64,000 nucleotides of DNA, taken from the NCBI RefSeq assembly GCF_032854445.1, contig NC_088300.1, forward strand, positions 78,471,084 to 78,535,083, written 5' to 3'. The notes below the pieces were generated by a model. The model searched no databases. It saw only the letters and a program-made list of their open reading frames with translations, and was not told the origin of the DNA. This DNA comes from Liolophura sinensis (taxonomy: Eukaryota; Mollusca; Polyplacophora; Chitonida; Chitonidae). A program made the position numbers and the translations under genes. This document shows, piece after piece, positions 38,218 to 51,568 of this stretch (positions are counted from its first letter, which is position 1; every line of letters starts with the position of its first letter).

Positions 38218-38850
38218 ATATGTATACATGTAGATGGTAACCATCAGCGTGCAGCTAGGACAGACAGGCAGGTAACAGAGATCTATAATGTACATATACA
38301 TGATAACCAGAAGCCTGCAGCTGGGACAAACAGGCAGGTAACAGAGATCTATCATGTACATTTACATGGTAACCTAGCAACCTGCGGATGGTCGTGGGTT
38401 TCCCCCGGGCTCTGCCCGGTTTCCTCCCACCATAATGCTGGCCGTCGTCATATAAGTGAAATATTCTTGAGTACGGCGTAAAACACCAATCAAATAAATA
38501 AATAAATACATGGTAACCATCAGCTTACAGCAGGGGGACAGACAGGCTGGCAACAGAGATCTATAATGTGCATGTACATGGTAACCAGCAGCCTGCAGCT
38601 GGGACAGACAGGCAGGCAACAGAGATCTATAATGTACATGTACAAGGTAACCAGCAGCCTGTAGCTAGGACAGACAGGCAGGCAACAGAGATCTATAATG
38701 TACATGTACATGGTAACCAACAGCCTGCAGCTGGGACAAACAGGCAGGCAACAGAGATCTATAATGTACATGTACATGGTAACCAGCAGCCTGCAGCTGG
38801 GACAAACAGGCAGGCAACAGACATCTATAATGTACATGTAGATACATGTA
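38218..38850. repeat. Minisatellite, 66-bp unit, interrupted by a SINE
   Basis: About eight copies of ggtaaccagcagcctgcagc, tgggacagacaggcaggcaa, cagagatctataatgtacat and gtacat. The unit at 38364 is split by the SINE at 38375-38506. Right-hand copies are more alike than left-hand ones. Confidence 0.9.
38375..38506 (+). mobile_element. SINE, 5'-truncated, inserted into the 66-bp array
   Basis: The body reads tagcaacctgcggatggtcg, tgggtttcccccgggctctg, cccggtttcctcccaccata, atgctggccgtcgtcatata, agtgaaatattcttgagtac, ggcgtaaaacaccaatcaaa, then (taaa)n. It is flanked by an exact 12-base duplication, tacatggtaacc, at 38363-38374 and 38507-38518, as expected for target-primed insertion. Well-preserved sequence suggests it is relatively young. 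The family name is uncertain (it resembles widespread lophotrochozoan SINEs). Confidence 0.85.
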
Positions 38851-40820
38851 TAATATGCTCAACACGGGATTTATACACGACAGCAGTTAGACCAAAGTAT
38901 CTGTGATCTCTCCGCAAGCCGCACTGAGCATTCTGCCCATCAACGATGGTATCTTGGACAAAGAACACCACTAGCTAGCATTCATATATATCTAGTTTCA
39001 ACATTTTGACACAAAACATGTTATCACGCAATTAACAAAGATAAGCACTTTTCTCGGCTAACAAGTATTAAGTATGCATCACAAGAATACAGAAACTAGG
39101 CCCTAGACAGGGAATTTGTAGATTCCCTCTCCTTTTTGTGGGAACTAGGGGTCAATAACTTGTTGACGACACTCATGTGGCCGATGGTTTGTGCGGTTTG
39201 ATGTTTACTGAAAAACCACAATTATGATGTGCATATCTTTATGATACATGCCAGTAACTTGGCAAGGGTTGTTGGTTTATGCCAGGCACTCTGTTTTGAC
39301 TATAATACATGAACAGGCATATATTCATATAGAGCATGCCATATGAATAAATGCACTTGTGTCTGCATATATACATAAGTGTGTGCATATATACAAGAAG
39401 CAACAGAGACTTATCTAAAACTGTTACATGTAACAGTTACTAAAGAAACAGTCGCATTACTCAGCTATTCATAAAGAAAAAGAGCAAATGGGAAGCCACA
39501 CATAAGAAATCAATACAGTCTGTGCCTGTTTAATAGGAACAAGGTGCCACAAGGGAAATAACCCAAGGTATGCGCATGTTTGCGATCAGTTCTACAGGCC
39601 TGTGGAGACATGGCTGGATGCACAAGGCTGCACAACACTGTTCCATCAGCACGATGGAGTTAGAGGGGTTGTCTGGAGACAGTTGCTGGTCCCACAGCCA
39701 AGCAGTTTTTGAGGGGGTGGAAATCAATAGAGTGGTTGGGTCCATACTATGCAATCCTGGCCATCAGTTGTCTACCACTGCATGAAATCCTCCAGGAATG
39801 TGAAGCTTTCAATGCGTCAGCATGCAAGCTACCGTGCACCTCCAGCACTGAAAACCTGCAACACACTGCTGCATGATTGGACGCACGTGTCGTGTCCTTT
39901 TATCTAAGCAAATTAATTATCTAACTCAGAAGCAAACTAAAACCTAAAATGGAAAATTCTCATGCAAAAAAAGATTTCGTGACTACAGTAAATTTTCTTC
40001 ACTTTATTCAAAAATAGCTAGATGGCAATTCACCGGGACACATTAACATTCATATGAATATGCATATCAAAATGTAACACGCTAACTTAATTCAACGAAC
40101 ATCAAAATTTCTAGCGGTTGGCTGGTCAGAATAAATCAACCATCCTGCCAAAAACTGCAAGTACATAAAATATATTTCTTTCCTAAGCACATTAAACTGT
40201 GCACATTACAGTGTGAATTGTTTATAGTGGAACCATAAAGCACATTATATCACCAAAGCCACAATTAGTTGTGTATCGCTCATGAAGTAGGAGTGAACTG
40301 CTTCAGTTCGGCATGACAAAGTCAACTGTAGCCATCCATATTTTTCATACTGACATAGCAGTTTTCACTGCAATTTATCCACATTTTTACTTCTGACTTA
40401 ATTTGAGACAAAACTACATTGGCTGAATTGGCCACTTTCTGTCAACACAGAATAATGCCTTCAGAATATGCCTGAATAAACACCTTGCAAACAAGCAAAA
40501 AGGTTAAAGAATTACAGTAATAGTAAAAGCCATATACTAGCTATGTAGTTTTAGAAATGTTCAGCATCAACAGGATGTATTTGTACTCAGTATTTAAAAA
40601 TGCTACATTAAAGGAATCAAATGACTTCTTGCGCAATATGGACTTCCAAGGTGGGAGATAACAATGAAAGGCTGGAATCTCATGATTTCTCATGGAGCCA
40701 TGAATGAACAATGTTATATAGGTGTATTAGATAGAAGAGTGGTCTGCAGGACAAACCAGCAGGACATCTTGCTTTCTGAGTTAGGTAAAAAGTCCTCCAT
40801 TACAGGCAGTTATTAAAGAC
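38851..40820. other. Unique intronic sequence
   Basis: No array or exon recognised. Overlapping frames on both strands at 39530-39785 have no splice or family support. Confidence 0.4.
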
Positions 40821-40825
40821 ACAGG

Positions 40826-41494
40826 CAATGACACTGCTACACTAATATCAGCTGGTCTATGACATTGTTATGCTAATATCAGCTGGTCTATGACACTGCT
40901 ACACTAATATCAGCTGGTCTATGACATTGTTATGCTAATATCAGCTGGTCTATGACATTGCTATGCTAATATCAGCTGGTCTATGACATTGCTATGCTAA
41001 TATCAGCTGGTCTATGATATTGCTTTGTTAATAACATAATAACAGCTGGTCTATGACATTGCTATGCTAATATCAGCTGGTCTATGACATTGCTATGCTA
41101 ATAACAGCTGGTCTATGGCATTGCTATGCTAATATCAGTTGGTCTATGACATTGCTATTCTAATATCAGTTGGTCTATGACATTGCTATGCTAATATCAG
41201 CTGGTCTATGATATTGCTATGCTAATAACAGCTGGTCTATGACATTGCTATGCTAATATCAGCTGGTCTATGACATTGCTATGCTAATAACAACTGGTCT
41301 ATGACATTGCTATGCTAATAGCAGCTGGTCTATGACACTGCTATGCTAATATCAGCTAGTCTATGATATTGCTATGCTAATAACAACTGGTCTATGACAT
41401 TGCTATGCTAATATCAGCTGGTCTATGACATTGCTATGCTAATAACAGCTGGTCTATGACACTGCTATGCTAATAACAGCTAGTCTATGGAACT
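40826..41494. repeat. Minisatellite, 31-bp unit (TATCAGCTGGTCTATGACAT)
   Basis: About twenty-one copies ending tgctatgctaa, with alternating atatcagctgg and ataacagctgg types and one longer unit near 41020-41050 (aataacataataacagc). The first units carry tacactaa or ttatgctaa instead. Confidence 0.95.
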
Positions 41495-44247
41495 CAGTCT
41501 TCAAGCAACATGCAAAGATGTACAACCTTGGTGATGACAATATCATGTACTTAAATATATGTGAAGCCATCAATAATGATGAAATGAAGAAGTTGTCATT
41601 GATATTTTAGTATTCTTATTTTTTTTCTTTCTTCCTCTTGCTTGAGAAGGGTTCAGTATATAGTGTTTATCAACATTTATCAGGTTCATATCTGGAGCCG
41701 TTTCTAACAAGAACAGTCATGTAGGTACAAAAATAAGATGATTTACCAATAAAAACTGTTTTCATATAACTTTCTTTCACAGACTTAAAAGCTCTCAGAA
41801 AGCATCATTTTAATTAGCATTTTATTCCACAGTCACTATGTCACCTTTAAAGTCTGGTATCACAACCTTCAATTTTTTTTCTAGACATGGCTTACATAGA
41901 GTATACATGTATGACATCCAAACAGACGGAGCAAAGTGCTTTTCTGATATGGCTTAATCTCTCATGCCTTTCAACTTTAAATATTCAACACTGCATACCC
42001 TCATCTCTGCAGATTCACTGGTTATGGTTGAATAAACATGTAAATAATTTAATTAGTATGAATTCTACTATGAGTGTGGACAAGGCCACTTCAGTGTGCA
42101 GCCAGAGCTCAGTGGATACCTATGTATCAACTGTACACAACGCCAGGCGCTCTGCTAAGTGCAAAGTGAAAAAGCCGCAGCGTAATCAAAAAACACAGAA
42201 GTAGGGGTTATTTAACAAAGGGGAGAAATATTGCTCCAGGCAGCTGTTCCCATCATAAACATTGCAGACATAAAGTCAATAATCTGAACTGAAGGCCTAC
42301 AGTCTCCTTCCTCCTGGCTGATTGAACCTAGTCCCTGCCACATGGTCAATGTCAATCAATTCAGGCAGAAACCTGATTATCAACTCCATATGCTCAGGTG
42401 AAAACCTCCTGTCCAGTTCAGCCTCACCTAGCTGTGCTAGCAGGGAGCAGCTGACACATGGTCAATACCTGGCTTCCACCTTTACAGCGTGAAAATGGAC
42501 ACTTGACCAAATGTACGCTGACTACTTTATTGTTTCCTCTAGCTTTCAACCGCATCAACCTACAGTGTATGGCTGTACAATTATAGGAACAACTCAGAAA
42601 AATATTTATTGCCTATGCCGTCAAAGTTGGTATATGGCACTGCTTCAACAGAAGTAATTTGGGGGCAACTGGTCACTACACATATTGACGACCCCAGCAT
42701 AGCTTGCCCACCAGATAATGTTTAATTGAGAATAACATTTTAACAATAAATCAGGACGCAAATCCAGTTAGTCATTACAAGTTCCCAAACTAATTATTCT
42801 GATTGGTTGATAGAAAAAGCTATTAACCAATACAGCTTTGGTGTATATTACAGCTGTATCTGCACACTGAAAACACTTCTTTAGGTACTAAACTCCAGCC
42901 TCTCAGAAAAACAAACAGGGACAATCTGTTAAAAACTGTGTCCTTGTAATGATGCCTTAGGCAGAAAAGCTAGAAGCAAAGCCAGAGCTGATTTCCCATG
43001 TGGAGCAAACTCACAATCACTGGCTGCAGCATAGTCATAAAACCTCTGAACATAGAAGTAAGGGAAAGGCTGTGATCAGAGATGACAAAGACAAACAGCA
43101 TCCTTTGATCTTCTGCTTCATTCCTCACCAGGCCTTGCCACACTCAACCCCCACACACTCTAAAAGCATACTTAAATACTGTACATGTGAGGTAAAATGG
43201 CCAAAATGTTTAATGCTGCGAAATAAAATTGAGTTTATTATTGGAAGTTAAATCATTTATCCTTAGCAAGGATGCTGAGTTCCTTAGATAATGCTTCACT
43301 GAAAGACTAAAGTGTAGATGAAATGGCTTGTAATCAGATTATTGACAATTTACTTTGTCTATGAATTGCATATTGCATAACAGAATTGCAGTAATCCATG
43401 TCAGTTTGTTATGCTTTTGAAGTGTATGTGTAAGTGGATTATTACTGTGTGCAAACTGTACATACATGCATGTACAGATGTAATTTCAGTTGTATCACTC
43501 AGGGCATTACTGTGTGCTCATGGCTAACTGCTGTCATGCACAGTTGTCCAGCCTACAGTGGACACTGGCCAATCTGTGTGGATGGTAGGTCTCCTAGACA
43601 TGGGTGTAGGCAGTTGGAGTACCAACTGAATGGAATCGGTGGGGCACTTCACCACCCCACTAACGGTTGTGCAGGAAAGCCTGCTAATGATTGGTAATCA
43701 ATATGACATGTGTTCAATAATACAGGTGATAATCCACTCAAACACCACCTGGCTGCTCTCTACGCTATAAATACATACATGGACATTTAGGTCTTATACA
43801 AAAGGGTACATGTGTATCAAACATATAACTGTTAAACAGTTACTGGAGATGTTCAGTATTTCACCAAATAATACAGAAATGAAGAAAAATGTTGGGATCT
43901 ACATATATATGTTTGCCTGGTGTAACCTGTACAGGTATAAACCGATGCAAAGTCTTAGTAGTCCTAGCTTCCTCCACTCTAATATATGTATTACCATGTA
44001 CATGTATAATGTAGTTGTTTTATCATACTCTCAACCTACATGTGTGTCACGGACAGTGGCTGCAAGCATATAGCTCATTAACTATTAGGCTGACAGCTAA
44101 GAGGCAACTGATGAAGCCATCTCAGCATAGTATACAGAATTTCTTGTTCTGTCCTTATTCGCTTCTTGGGAAGAAAAATTTAATCAGAATGCACTGGAAA
44201 AATACAGGTTTCACTAACAGCACTACAAAGATTTCAAAGAGGCAAAG
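41495..44247. other. Unique intronic sequence
   Basis: No exon or array recognised. The frame at 41887-42204 (plus, 105 codons) ends basic (KVKKPQRNQKTQK) but has no family features or splice support. Confidence 0.4.
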
Positions 44248-45066
44248 TTTGTGTCTTTACCTTTATGTACAGCACCTTTCCAAAACTGGATCATCTGGTG
44301 CTAACAGCTGGTATTGCATGTACATGTATTTGTGTCTTTACCTTTATGTACAGCACCTTTCCAAAACTGGATCATCTGGTGCTAACAGCTGGTATTGCAT
44401 GTACATGTATTTGTGTCTTTACCTTTATGTACAGCACCTTTCCAAACTGGATCATCTGGTGCTAACAGCTGGTATTGCATGTACATGTATTTGTTTCTTT
44501 ACCTTTATGTACAAGCACCTTTCCAAACTGGATCATCTGGTGCTAACAGCTGGTATTGCATGTACATGTATTTGTGTCTTTACCTTTATGTACAGCACCT
44601 TTCCAAACTGGATCATCTGGTGCTAACAGCTGGTATTGCATGTACATGTATTTGTGTCTTTACCTTTATGTACAGCACCTTTCCAAAACTGGATCATCTG
44701 GTGCTAACAGCTGGTATTGCATGTACATGTATTTGTGTCTTTACCTTTATGTACAGCACCTTTCCAAACTGGATCATCTGGTGCTAACAGCTGGTATTGC
44801 ATGTACATGTATTTGTGTCTTTACCTTTATGTACAGCACCTTTCCAAACTGGATCATCTGGTGCTAACAGCTGGTATTGCATGTACATGTGTTTGTGTCT
44901 TTACCTTTATGTACAGCACCTTTCCAAACTGGATCATCTGGTGCTAACAGCTGGTATTGCATGTACATGTATTTGTGTCTTTACCTTTATGTACAGCACC
45001 TTTCCAAAACTGGATCATCTGGTGCTAACAGCTGGTATTGCATATACATGTATTTGTGGCTTTACC
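44248..45066. repeat. Minisatellite, 80/81-bp unit
   Basis: Ten copies of gtttgtgtctttacctttat, gtacagcacctttccaaaac, tggatcatctggtgctaaca and gctggtattgcatgtacatg. Length alternates between 80 (ccaaactgg) and 81 (ccaaaactgg), which shifts the frame between copies while all plus frames stay open. The array resumes at 45242-45350 after a SINE insertion. Confidence 0.95.
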
Positions 45067-45077
45067 TTATCTACAGC

Positions 45078-45241
45078 TCATGCTGGCTTCCTCTCTGGCC
45101 ATAAGTGGGAAGGTCTGCCAGCAACCTACGGATGGTCGTGGGTTTCCCCCAGGCTGTGCCTGGTTTCCTCCCACCGTAATGGTGGATGCAAATATTCTTG
45201 AGTACGTCATATAAAACACCAATTAAATAAATCAAATAAAT
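45078..45241 (+). mobile_element. SINE inserted into the 80-bp array
   Basis: About 164 bp: tcatgctggcttcctctctg, gccataagtgggaaggtctg, ccagcaacctacggatggtc, gtgggtttcccccaggctgt, then the shared tail with aaatattcttgagtacgtca and aacaccaattaaataaatca. Flanks ttatctacagc (45067-45077) and ttatgtatagc (45242-45252) are a slightly diverged target-site duplication. It is longer at its 5' side than the copy at 38.4 kb and shows a small deletion and scrambling before the tail. Confidence 0.85.
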
Positions 45242-45350
45242 TTATGTATAGCACCTTTCCAAAACTGGATCATCTGGTGCTAACAGCTGGTATTGGATGT
45301 ACATGTATTTGTGTCTTTACCTTTATGTACAGAACCTTTCCAAAACTTTT
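45242..45350. repeat. Continuation of the 80-bp array after the SINE
   Basis: One complete and one partial unit (tttatgtatagcacctttcc through acagaacctttccaaaac) continue in register with the array left of the SINE. Confidence 0.9.
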
Positions 45351-45399
45351 GTAATCAGTCAGAAGTGAAAAAAAATCATATTTGGTAGCAAGGCTAGGA

Positions 45400-46160
45400 G
45401 ACACATGAATTCAAAACATCAGCTTAATACATAAAGAACACAATGAAGGGTATAAATGATGGACCATCCCTCTCAAGTTATTGTGCTTTAATGTATGCGA
45501 AACCTATTGTGTTTTAATGTATGCAAAACCTAAACTCAATACCTGTAGTACTATTTGAGATACCACACTAATCATAAGAGATCCCACAGAATGCTGACCG
45601 CCGTTGCGTAAGTGAAATATTCTTGACTACGGCGTAAAACACCAATCAATTAAATAAATAAATCATAAGAAAGCATGCAAATGGTGAATTTGTAATTTAC
45701 AGTAATTATCAAAGATACATGAAGGGCATCAATGATGGAACATCCCTCTCATGTTATTGTGTTTTAATGTGCACAAACCCTGAGCTCAATACATGTAGTA
45801 CTTTTTGAGATACCACACTTGACAATGAGTGATACTAAAGTTGGGGACACACCAGGCAGATTTTTTTTCTTGTTTGTAGGGACAAACTTAATCACCTGCA
45901 AAATATGATATTTTCAGCTTAGTTGCAGACACACAAGGTGGATTTTTCTGTTGATCGTGGTAAGTAGGTTATGTCATGTGATGTGGTGACCCATGTAAGG
46001 CCATGTGATGGTACATGTAAATTTGCAATTTACAGTAATTAGCATCCACATCGAGCACTAATGATGAAACATCCCTTCATGTTATTATGCTATACACGTA
46101 CATGTATGCAAACCTGAGCTCAGTACATGCATGCTATTGGAGATGTCCCATCTCTAACAT
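45400..46160. repeat. Three diverged tandem copies of a roughly 300-bp segment
   Basis: The block aatgatgga-catccctctca-gttattgtg-ttttaatgt-gcaaacct-gagctcaatacatgtagta-ttgagatacca occurs near 45455-45570, 45725-45820 and 46060-46150. The third copy is the most diverged. The first copy also has an internal duplication of ttgtg-ttttaatgtatgc-aaacct. The SINE at 45580-45660 sits just after the first copy. Confidence 0.7.
45580..45660 (+). mobile_element. SINE tail, 5'-truncated, with 10-base target-site duplication
   Basis: The body includes aatgctgaccgccgttgcgt, aagtgaaatattcttgacta and cggcgtaaaacaccaatcaa, ending in taaataaataa. It is flanked by aatcataaga at 45570-45579 and 45661-45670. 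Confidence 0.85.
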
Positions 46161-48459
46161 TTACCTTAACAACATTGATTCTGATACAACAGAGGCAAAG
46201 TCATGATGTTGACACTCGCAGTATGACAACATAAGCTCCTTGCACAGTTTACAAAATATGTGGTGAACATTCTGTTTAAACGTACATATGCCATTTCATC
46301 AAGATTCTCACAATTTTTAATCAAGCGGTAAGAAACACAGCAAAAATTGAAGCACTTCAATTCAACTAAAGTGATGAATAAAACATAGAACACACCTAAA
46401 GTGTAATTTTGCCAAAATTACCATAATGCATATCCATGAATGTATCCCTATATTCAACCTGATGACCACAATAAAACTACACTGCCTGTAAAACATACCA
46501 GCTACCTTGACCAGATCTAGTTCCACGTATGAGGGAAGTGAGCCTGAACTTTATTATTTCTGGAAGCCATGGTCTCACAGCTGTTTATCACAAAGGTGGT
46601 AATTGAGAGCCACAGTGAATCACCCACCAAAGGAAATATGAGAAATCTACCAACAGACTGATATGAAACTTCATATCAGGGTACAATTTCTAATATTCAC
46701 CAACACAAATATGACAGATGTAGTTTTAAACAGAGTGATTAGAGTTTGAGATGAAGTTCCAAAATGTGAGTGTGTGAAAAAAATAAACATACAAGTAGCA
46801 TATGCTTTTAAATTTGACGATCACCTGTGTATCTGCTCATATATGCAATAACGAATGAATTTTGTTGAACACAATACTCACTTTTTTTTTTGGTAGGGGA
46901 GAGGAAGGGAAGCTTTTACATACAGGTAAATGCACAAAGAAACATTCTTGCATATGCACAAACACGGTACAGCTAATTAACAAACAGCTGAATGAACTTG
47001 GACATCACACTTGCTCTTTTCTTTACATTCTACATGTTCAAACAAACATGCATTCTGAAAGTACTATGAAGATATTCCCTACTGAAGTACTTAACCGAAT
47101 TGTCAGACTAATACATGTATCTAAATTTAAATCTGATCAAAAGTTATATTGTCTTGGAGAAGCCATGTACCAAATTTCAAATCAGAATTTGAGAACCATT
47201 TTGTAAAAAGTTTTGGACACTGTCAATGAAGTCCCAAAAAGGACATAAACGACCATACTTTTGTTGGAACAATGAGAACCTCACACTTGATCTGTAAGAC
47301 CCATGTACCAAATTTCCATTCAATACAACAAACCACTATGAAAAAAAAAGTCTGAGAAACTTTCAAATCCCAGGCGAGGTGTACACTATACAGGCCCTGC
47401 CCTCCACCCTACTCTTGTAGGGGATTAATACCACCACAGCTAAACCAGTCCAAATACAAACACATATACCTCTTTTATTCTTTAACTAATTCTATATTTT
47501 CCATAACATGTATTGTCCACCTCAAAAGCATGCCATGCGATGTAGGAGATAGCATCATTCTGTATAAGATCTAATGACATTAGACAGTTCACACCCATGA
47601 CCATGTGCAAATGGCAGGGAGTGTTTCAATACTGCTAAATAATCCTTTATTAATTCTCCTTCAGCATTCGTTTCAACTGTCAATTATAGACGGCAGGGCT
47701 GTGTACATTTCACAAAGGGACATGGACAGAGAAACTAGGGATTGGGCCAGCGGTCAGAGGCAGTATAATCCCTCAGAGTGGGCATGAACATGCACTGCTG
47801 CAGATCATGAGCAGGAAATCTGCGGCCACGTGGTCAGTGCTTGTCTCCCGTCTGCATGATCGACCAGCAGAGTGACAGAAGAATGAAATCCCGAACAGTA
47901 TTCATCCTCTAACTGATTGCCCAGGAATTAACAGAGGTCTGCAGTAACATGCTAATATGACAGAGGCTGGAGTCTGTGAGCTAGTCTGTGAAGGACTGAA
48001 AACTGCCTCAGGGTCAGGTGTCATGTCCCATGAGCTCCAGGCCAGGGGCACTCTTACTGGACAACCACACAGCCTGACAAACCCTCTTAAGAGTCTTTCC
48101 TCTGCCACTAGGAGATGATCTCATCCAGATGAATGAGAAAGCCACAGTGATGGCAAATAAATCTGAATTCCAATGCTCTTAATTAGAGAGCCAAGTACTC
48201 CAAAACGGTTGCAGGTTCTCCACAGTCAACCAGGCTGGGCCTATTGTATTGTGATGGATGACTATCACTTCTAAACACATATGCAGTCCCGTTGCTTATG
48301 CTTTGAACACTGCATTCATTCCTCAAGAACAAAAAGCAAGCATTAGTCTGATGTTTAATTGAATTAGTCTTACATGTAAGTGACATTTAATGTACATGTC
48401 CATATTAGGAAATCCTGCAATGACACAGCAAACTGTCAGAACAAAAATGTATATCCATG
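46161..48459. other. Unique intronic sequence with a dispersed repeat relic
   Basis: No exon recognised. Bases around 47290-47350 (ccatgtaccaaatttccatt, caatacaacaaaccactatg, aaaaaaaaagtctg) resemble 47160-47185 and also 57505-57560, suggesting a dispersed element. A 114-codon frame at 46862-47206 overlaps it without family features. Confidence 0.4.
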
Positions 48460-48460
48460 T

Positions 48461-51400
48461 ACATGGAGAGACAGACGAATACACAGTGGTAAATTCTCAT
48501 CTGGGCCACACTACATCGCATAATGATAGTAACATATGTCAGCTATAGCAAATCTGATGTACATGTAGAGACAGACGAACACACAGTGGTAAATTCTCAT
48601 CTGGGCCACACTACATCACATAACGATAATAGCATATGTCAGCTATAGCAAATCTGATGTACATGTAGAGACAGATAAACACACAGTGGTAAATTCTCAT
48701 CTGGGCCACACTACATCACATAATGATAATAGCATATGTCAGCTATAGCAAATCTGATGTACATGTAGAGACAGACGAATGCACAGTGGTAAATTCTCAT
48801 CTGGGGTACATTACATCACATAACGATAATAGCATATGTCAGCTATGGCAAATCTGATGTACATGTAGAGACAGACGAACACACAGTGGTAAATTCTCAT
48901 CTGGGCCACACTACATCACATAACGATAATAGCATATGTCAGCTATAGCAAATCTGATGTACGTGTAGAGACAGACAAACACACAGTGGTAAATTCTCAT
49001 CTGGGCCACACTACATCGCATAATGATAATAGCATATGTCAGCTATAGCAAATCTGATGTACATGTAGAGACAGACGAACACACAGTGGAAAATTCTCAT
49101 CTGGGCCACACTACATCACATAACGATAATAGCATATGTCAGCTATAGCAAATCTGATGTACATGTAGAGACAGACGAACCCACAGTGGTGAATTCTCAT
49201 CTGGGCCACACTACATCACATAACAATAATAGCATATGTCAGCTATAGCAAATCTGATGTACATGTAGAGACAGACAAACACACAGTGGTAAATTCTCAT
49301 CTGGGCCACACTACATCGCATAATGATAATAGCATATGTCAGCTATAGCAAATCTGATGTACATGTAGAGACAGACGAACACACAGTGGTAAATTCTCAT
49401 CTGGGCCACACTACATCACATAACGATAATAGCATATGTCAGCTATAGCAAATCTGATGTACATGTAGAGACAGACAAACACACAGTGGTAAATTCTCAT
49501 CTGGGCCACACTACATCACATAACGATAATAGCATATGTCAGCTATAGCAAATCTGATGTACATGTAGAGACAGATAAACACACAGTGGTAAATTCTCAT
49601 CTGGGCCACACTACATCACATAACGATAATAGCATATGTCAGCTATGGCAAATCTGATGTACATGTAGAGACAGATAAACACACAGTGGTAAATTCTCAT
49701 CTGGGCCACACTACATCACATAATGATAATAGCATATGTCAGCTATGGCAAATCTGATGTACATGTAGAGACAGACGAACACACAGTGGTAAATTCTCAT
49801 CTGGGCCACACTACATCACATAATGATAATAGCATATGTCAGCTATAGCAAATCTGATGTACATGTAGAGACAGACGAACCCACAGTGGTAAATTCTCAT
49901 CTGAGCCACACTACATCGCATAATGATAATACCATATGTCAGCTATGGCAAATCTGATGTACATGTAGAGACAGACGAACACACAGTGGTAAATTCTCAT
50001 CTGGGCCACACTACATTGCATAATGATAATAGCATATGTCAGCTACAGCAAATCTGATGTACATGTAGAGACAGACGAACCCACAGTGGTGAATTCTCAT
50101 CTGGGCCACACTACATCGCATAATGATAATAGCATATGTCAGCTATAGCAAATCTGATGTACATGTAGAGACAGACGAATGCACAGTGGTAAATTCTCAT
50201 CTGGGGTACACTACATCGCATAACGATAATTAATAGCATATGTCAGCTATGGCAAATCTGATGTACATGTAGAGACAGACGAACACACAGTGGTAAATTC
50301 TCATCTGGGCCACACTACATCACATAACGATAATAGCATATGTCAGCTATAGCAAATCTGATGTACATGTAGAGACAGACGAACCCACAGTGGTGAATTC
50401 TCATCTGGGCCACACTACATCGCATAATGATAATAGCATATGTCAGCTATAGCAAATCTGATGTACATGTAGAGACAGACGAATGCACAGTGGTAAATTC
50501 TCATCTGGGGTACACTACATCGCATAACGATAATAGCATATGTCAGCTATGGCAAATCTGATGGACATGTAGAGACAGACGAACACACAGTGGTAAATTC
50601 TCATCTGGGCCACACTACATCGCATAATGATAACAGCATATGTCAGCTATAGCAAATCTGATGTACATGTAGAGACAGACGAACACACAGTGGTAAATTC
50701 TCATCTGGGCCACACTACATCACATAATGATAATAGCATATGTCAGCTATAGCAAATCTGATGTACATGTAGAGACAGACGAACCCACAGTGGTAAATTC
50801 TCATCTGGGCCACACTACATCACATAACAATAATAGCATATGTCAGCTATAGCAAATCTGATGTACATGTAGAGACAGACAAACACACAGTGGTAAATTC
50901 TCATCTGGGCCACACTACATCGCATAATGATAATAGCATATGTCAGCTATAGCAAATCTGATGTACATGTAGAGACAGACGAACACACAGTGGTAAATTC
51001 TCATCTGGGCCACACTACATCACATAACGATAACAGCATATGTCAGCTATAGCAAATCTGATGTACATGTAGAGACAGACGAACACACAGTGGTAAATTC
51101 TCATCTGGGCCACACTACATCGCATAATGATAATAGCATATGTCAGCTATAGCAAATCTGATGTACATGTAGAGACAGATAAACACACAGTGGTAAATTC
51201 TCATCTGGGCCACACTACATCACATAACGATAATAGCATATGTCAGCTATGGCAAATCTGATGTACATGTAGAGACAGACGAACCCACAGTGGTAAATTC
51301 TCATCTGAGCCACACTACATCGCATAATGATAATAGCATATGTCAGCTATAGCAAATCTGATGTACATGTAGAGACAGACGAACACACAGTGGTAAATTC

Positions 51401-51568
51401 TCATCTGGGCCACACTACATTGCATAATGATAATAGCATATGTCAGCTACAGCAAATCTGATGTACATGTAGAGACAGACGAACCCACAGTGGTGAATTC
51501 TCATCTGGGCCACACTACATCACATAACAATAATAGCATAAGTCAGCTATAGCAAATCTGATGTACAT
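48461..51568. repeat. Satellite-like array, 100-bp unit, about 31 copies
   Basis: The unit reads gtagagacagacgaacacac, agtggtaaattctcatctgg, gccacactacatcacataac, gataatagcatatgtcagct, atagcaaatctgatgtacat. Copies are very similar, differing at a handful of recurrent sites (cacacag or cccacag, atcacat or atcgcat, gggccac or ggggtac, gataat or aataat). The variant ctgagccacac unit occurs at 49901 and again at 51305, followed by the same series of variant units, so a block of about fourteen units was duplicated. The unit at about 50220 has four extra bases (attaatagc). Unlike the other arrays it opens no long frames. Confidence 0.95.

Noticed and set aside
48461-51568. CRISPR-like array
   Set aside because: The 100-bp period is a direct tandem repeat without unique spacers, in a eukaryotic intron.
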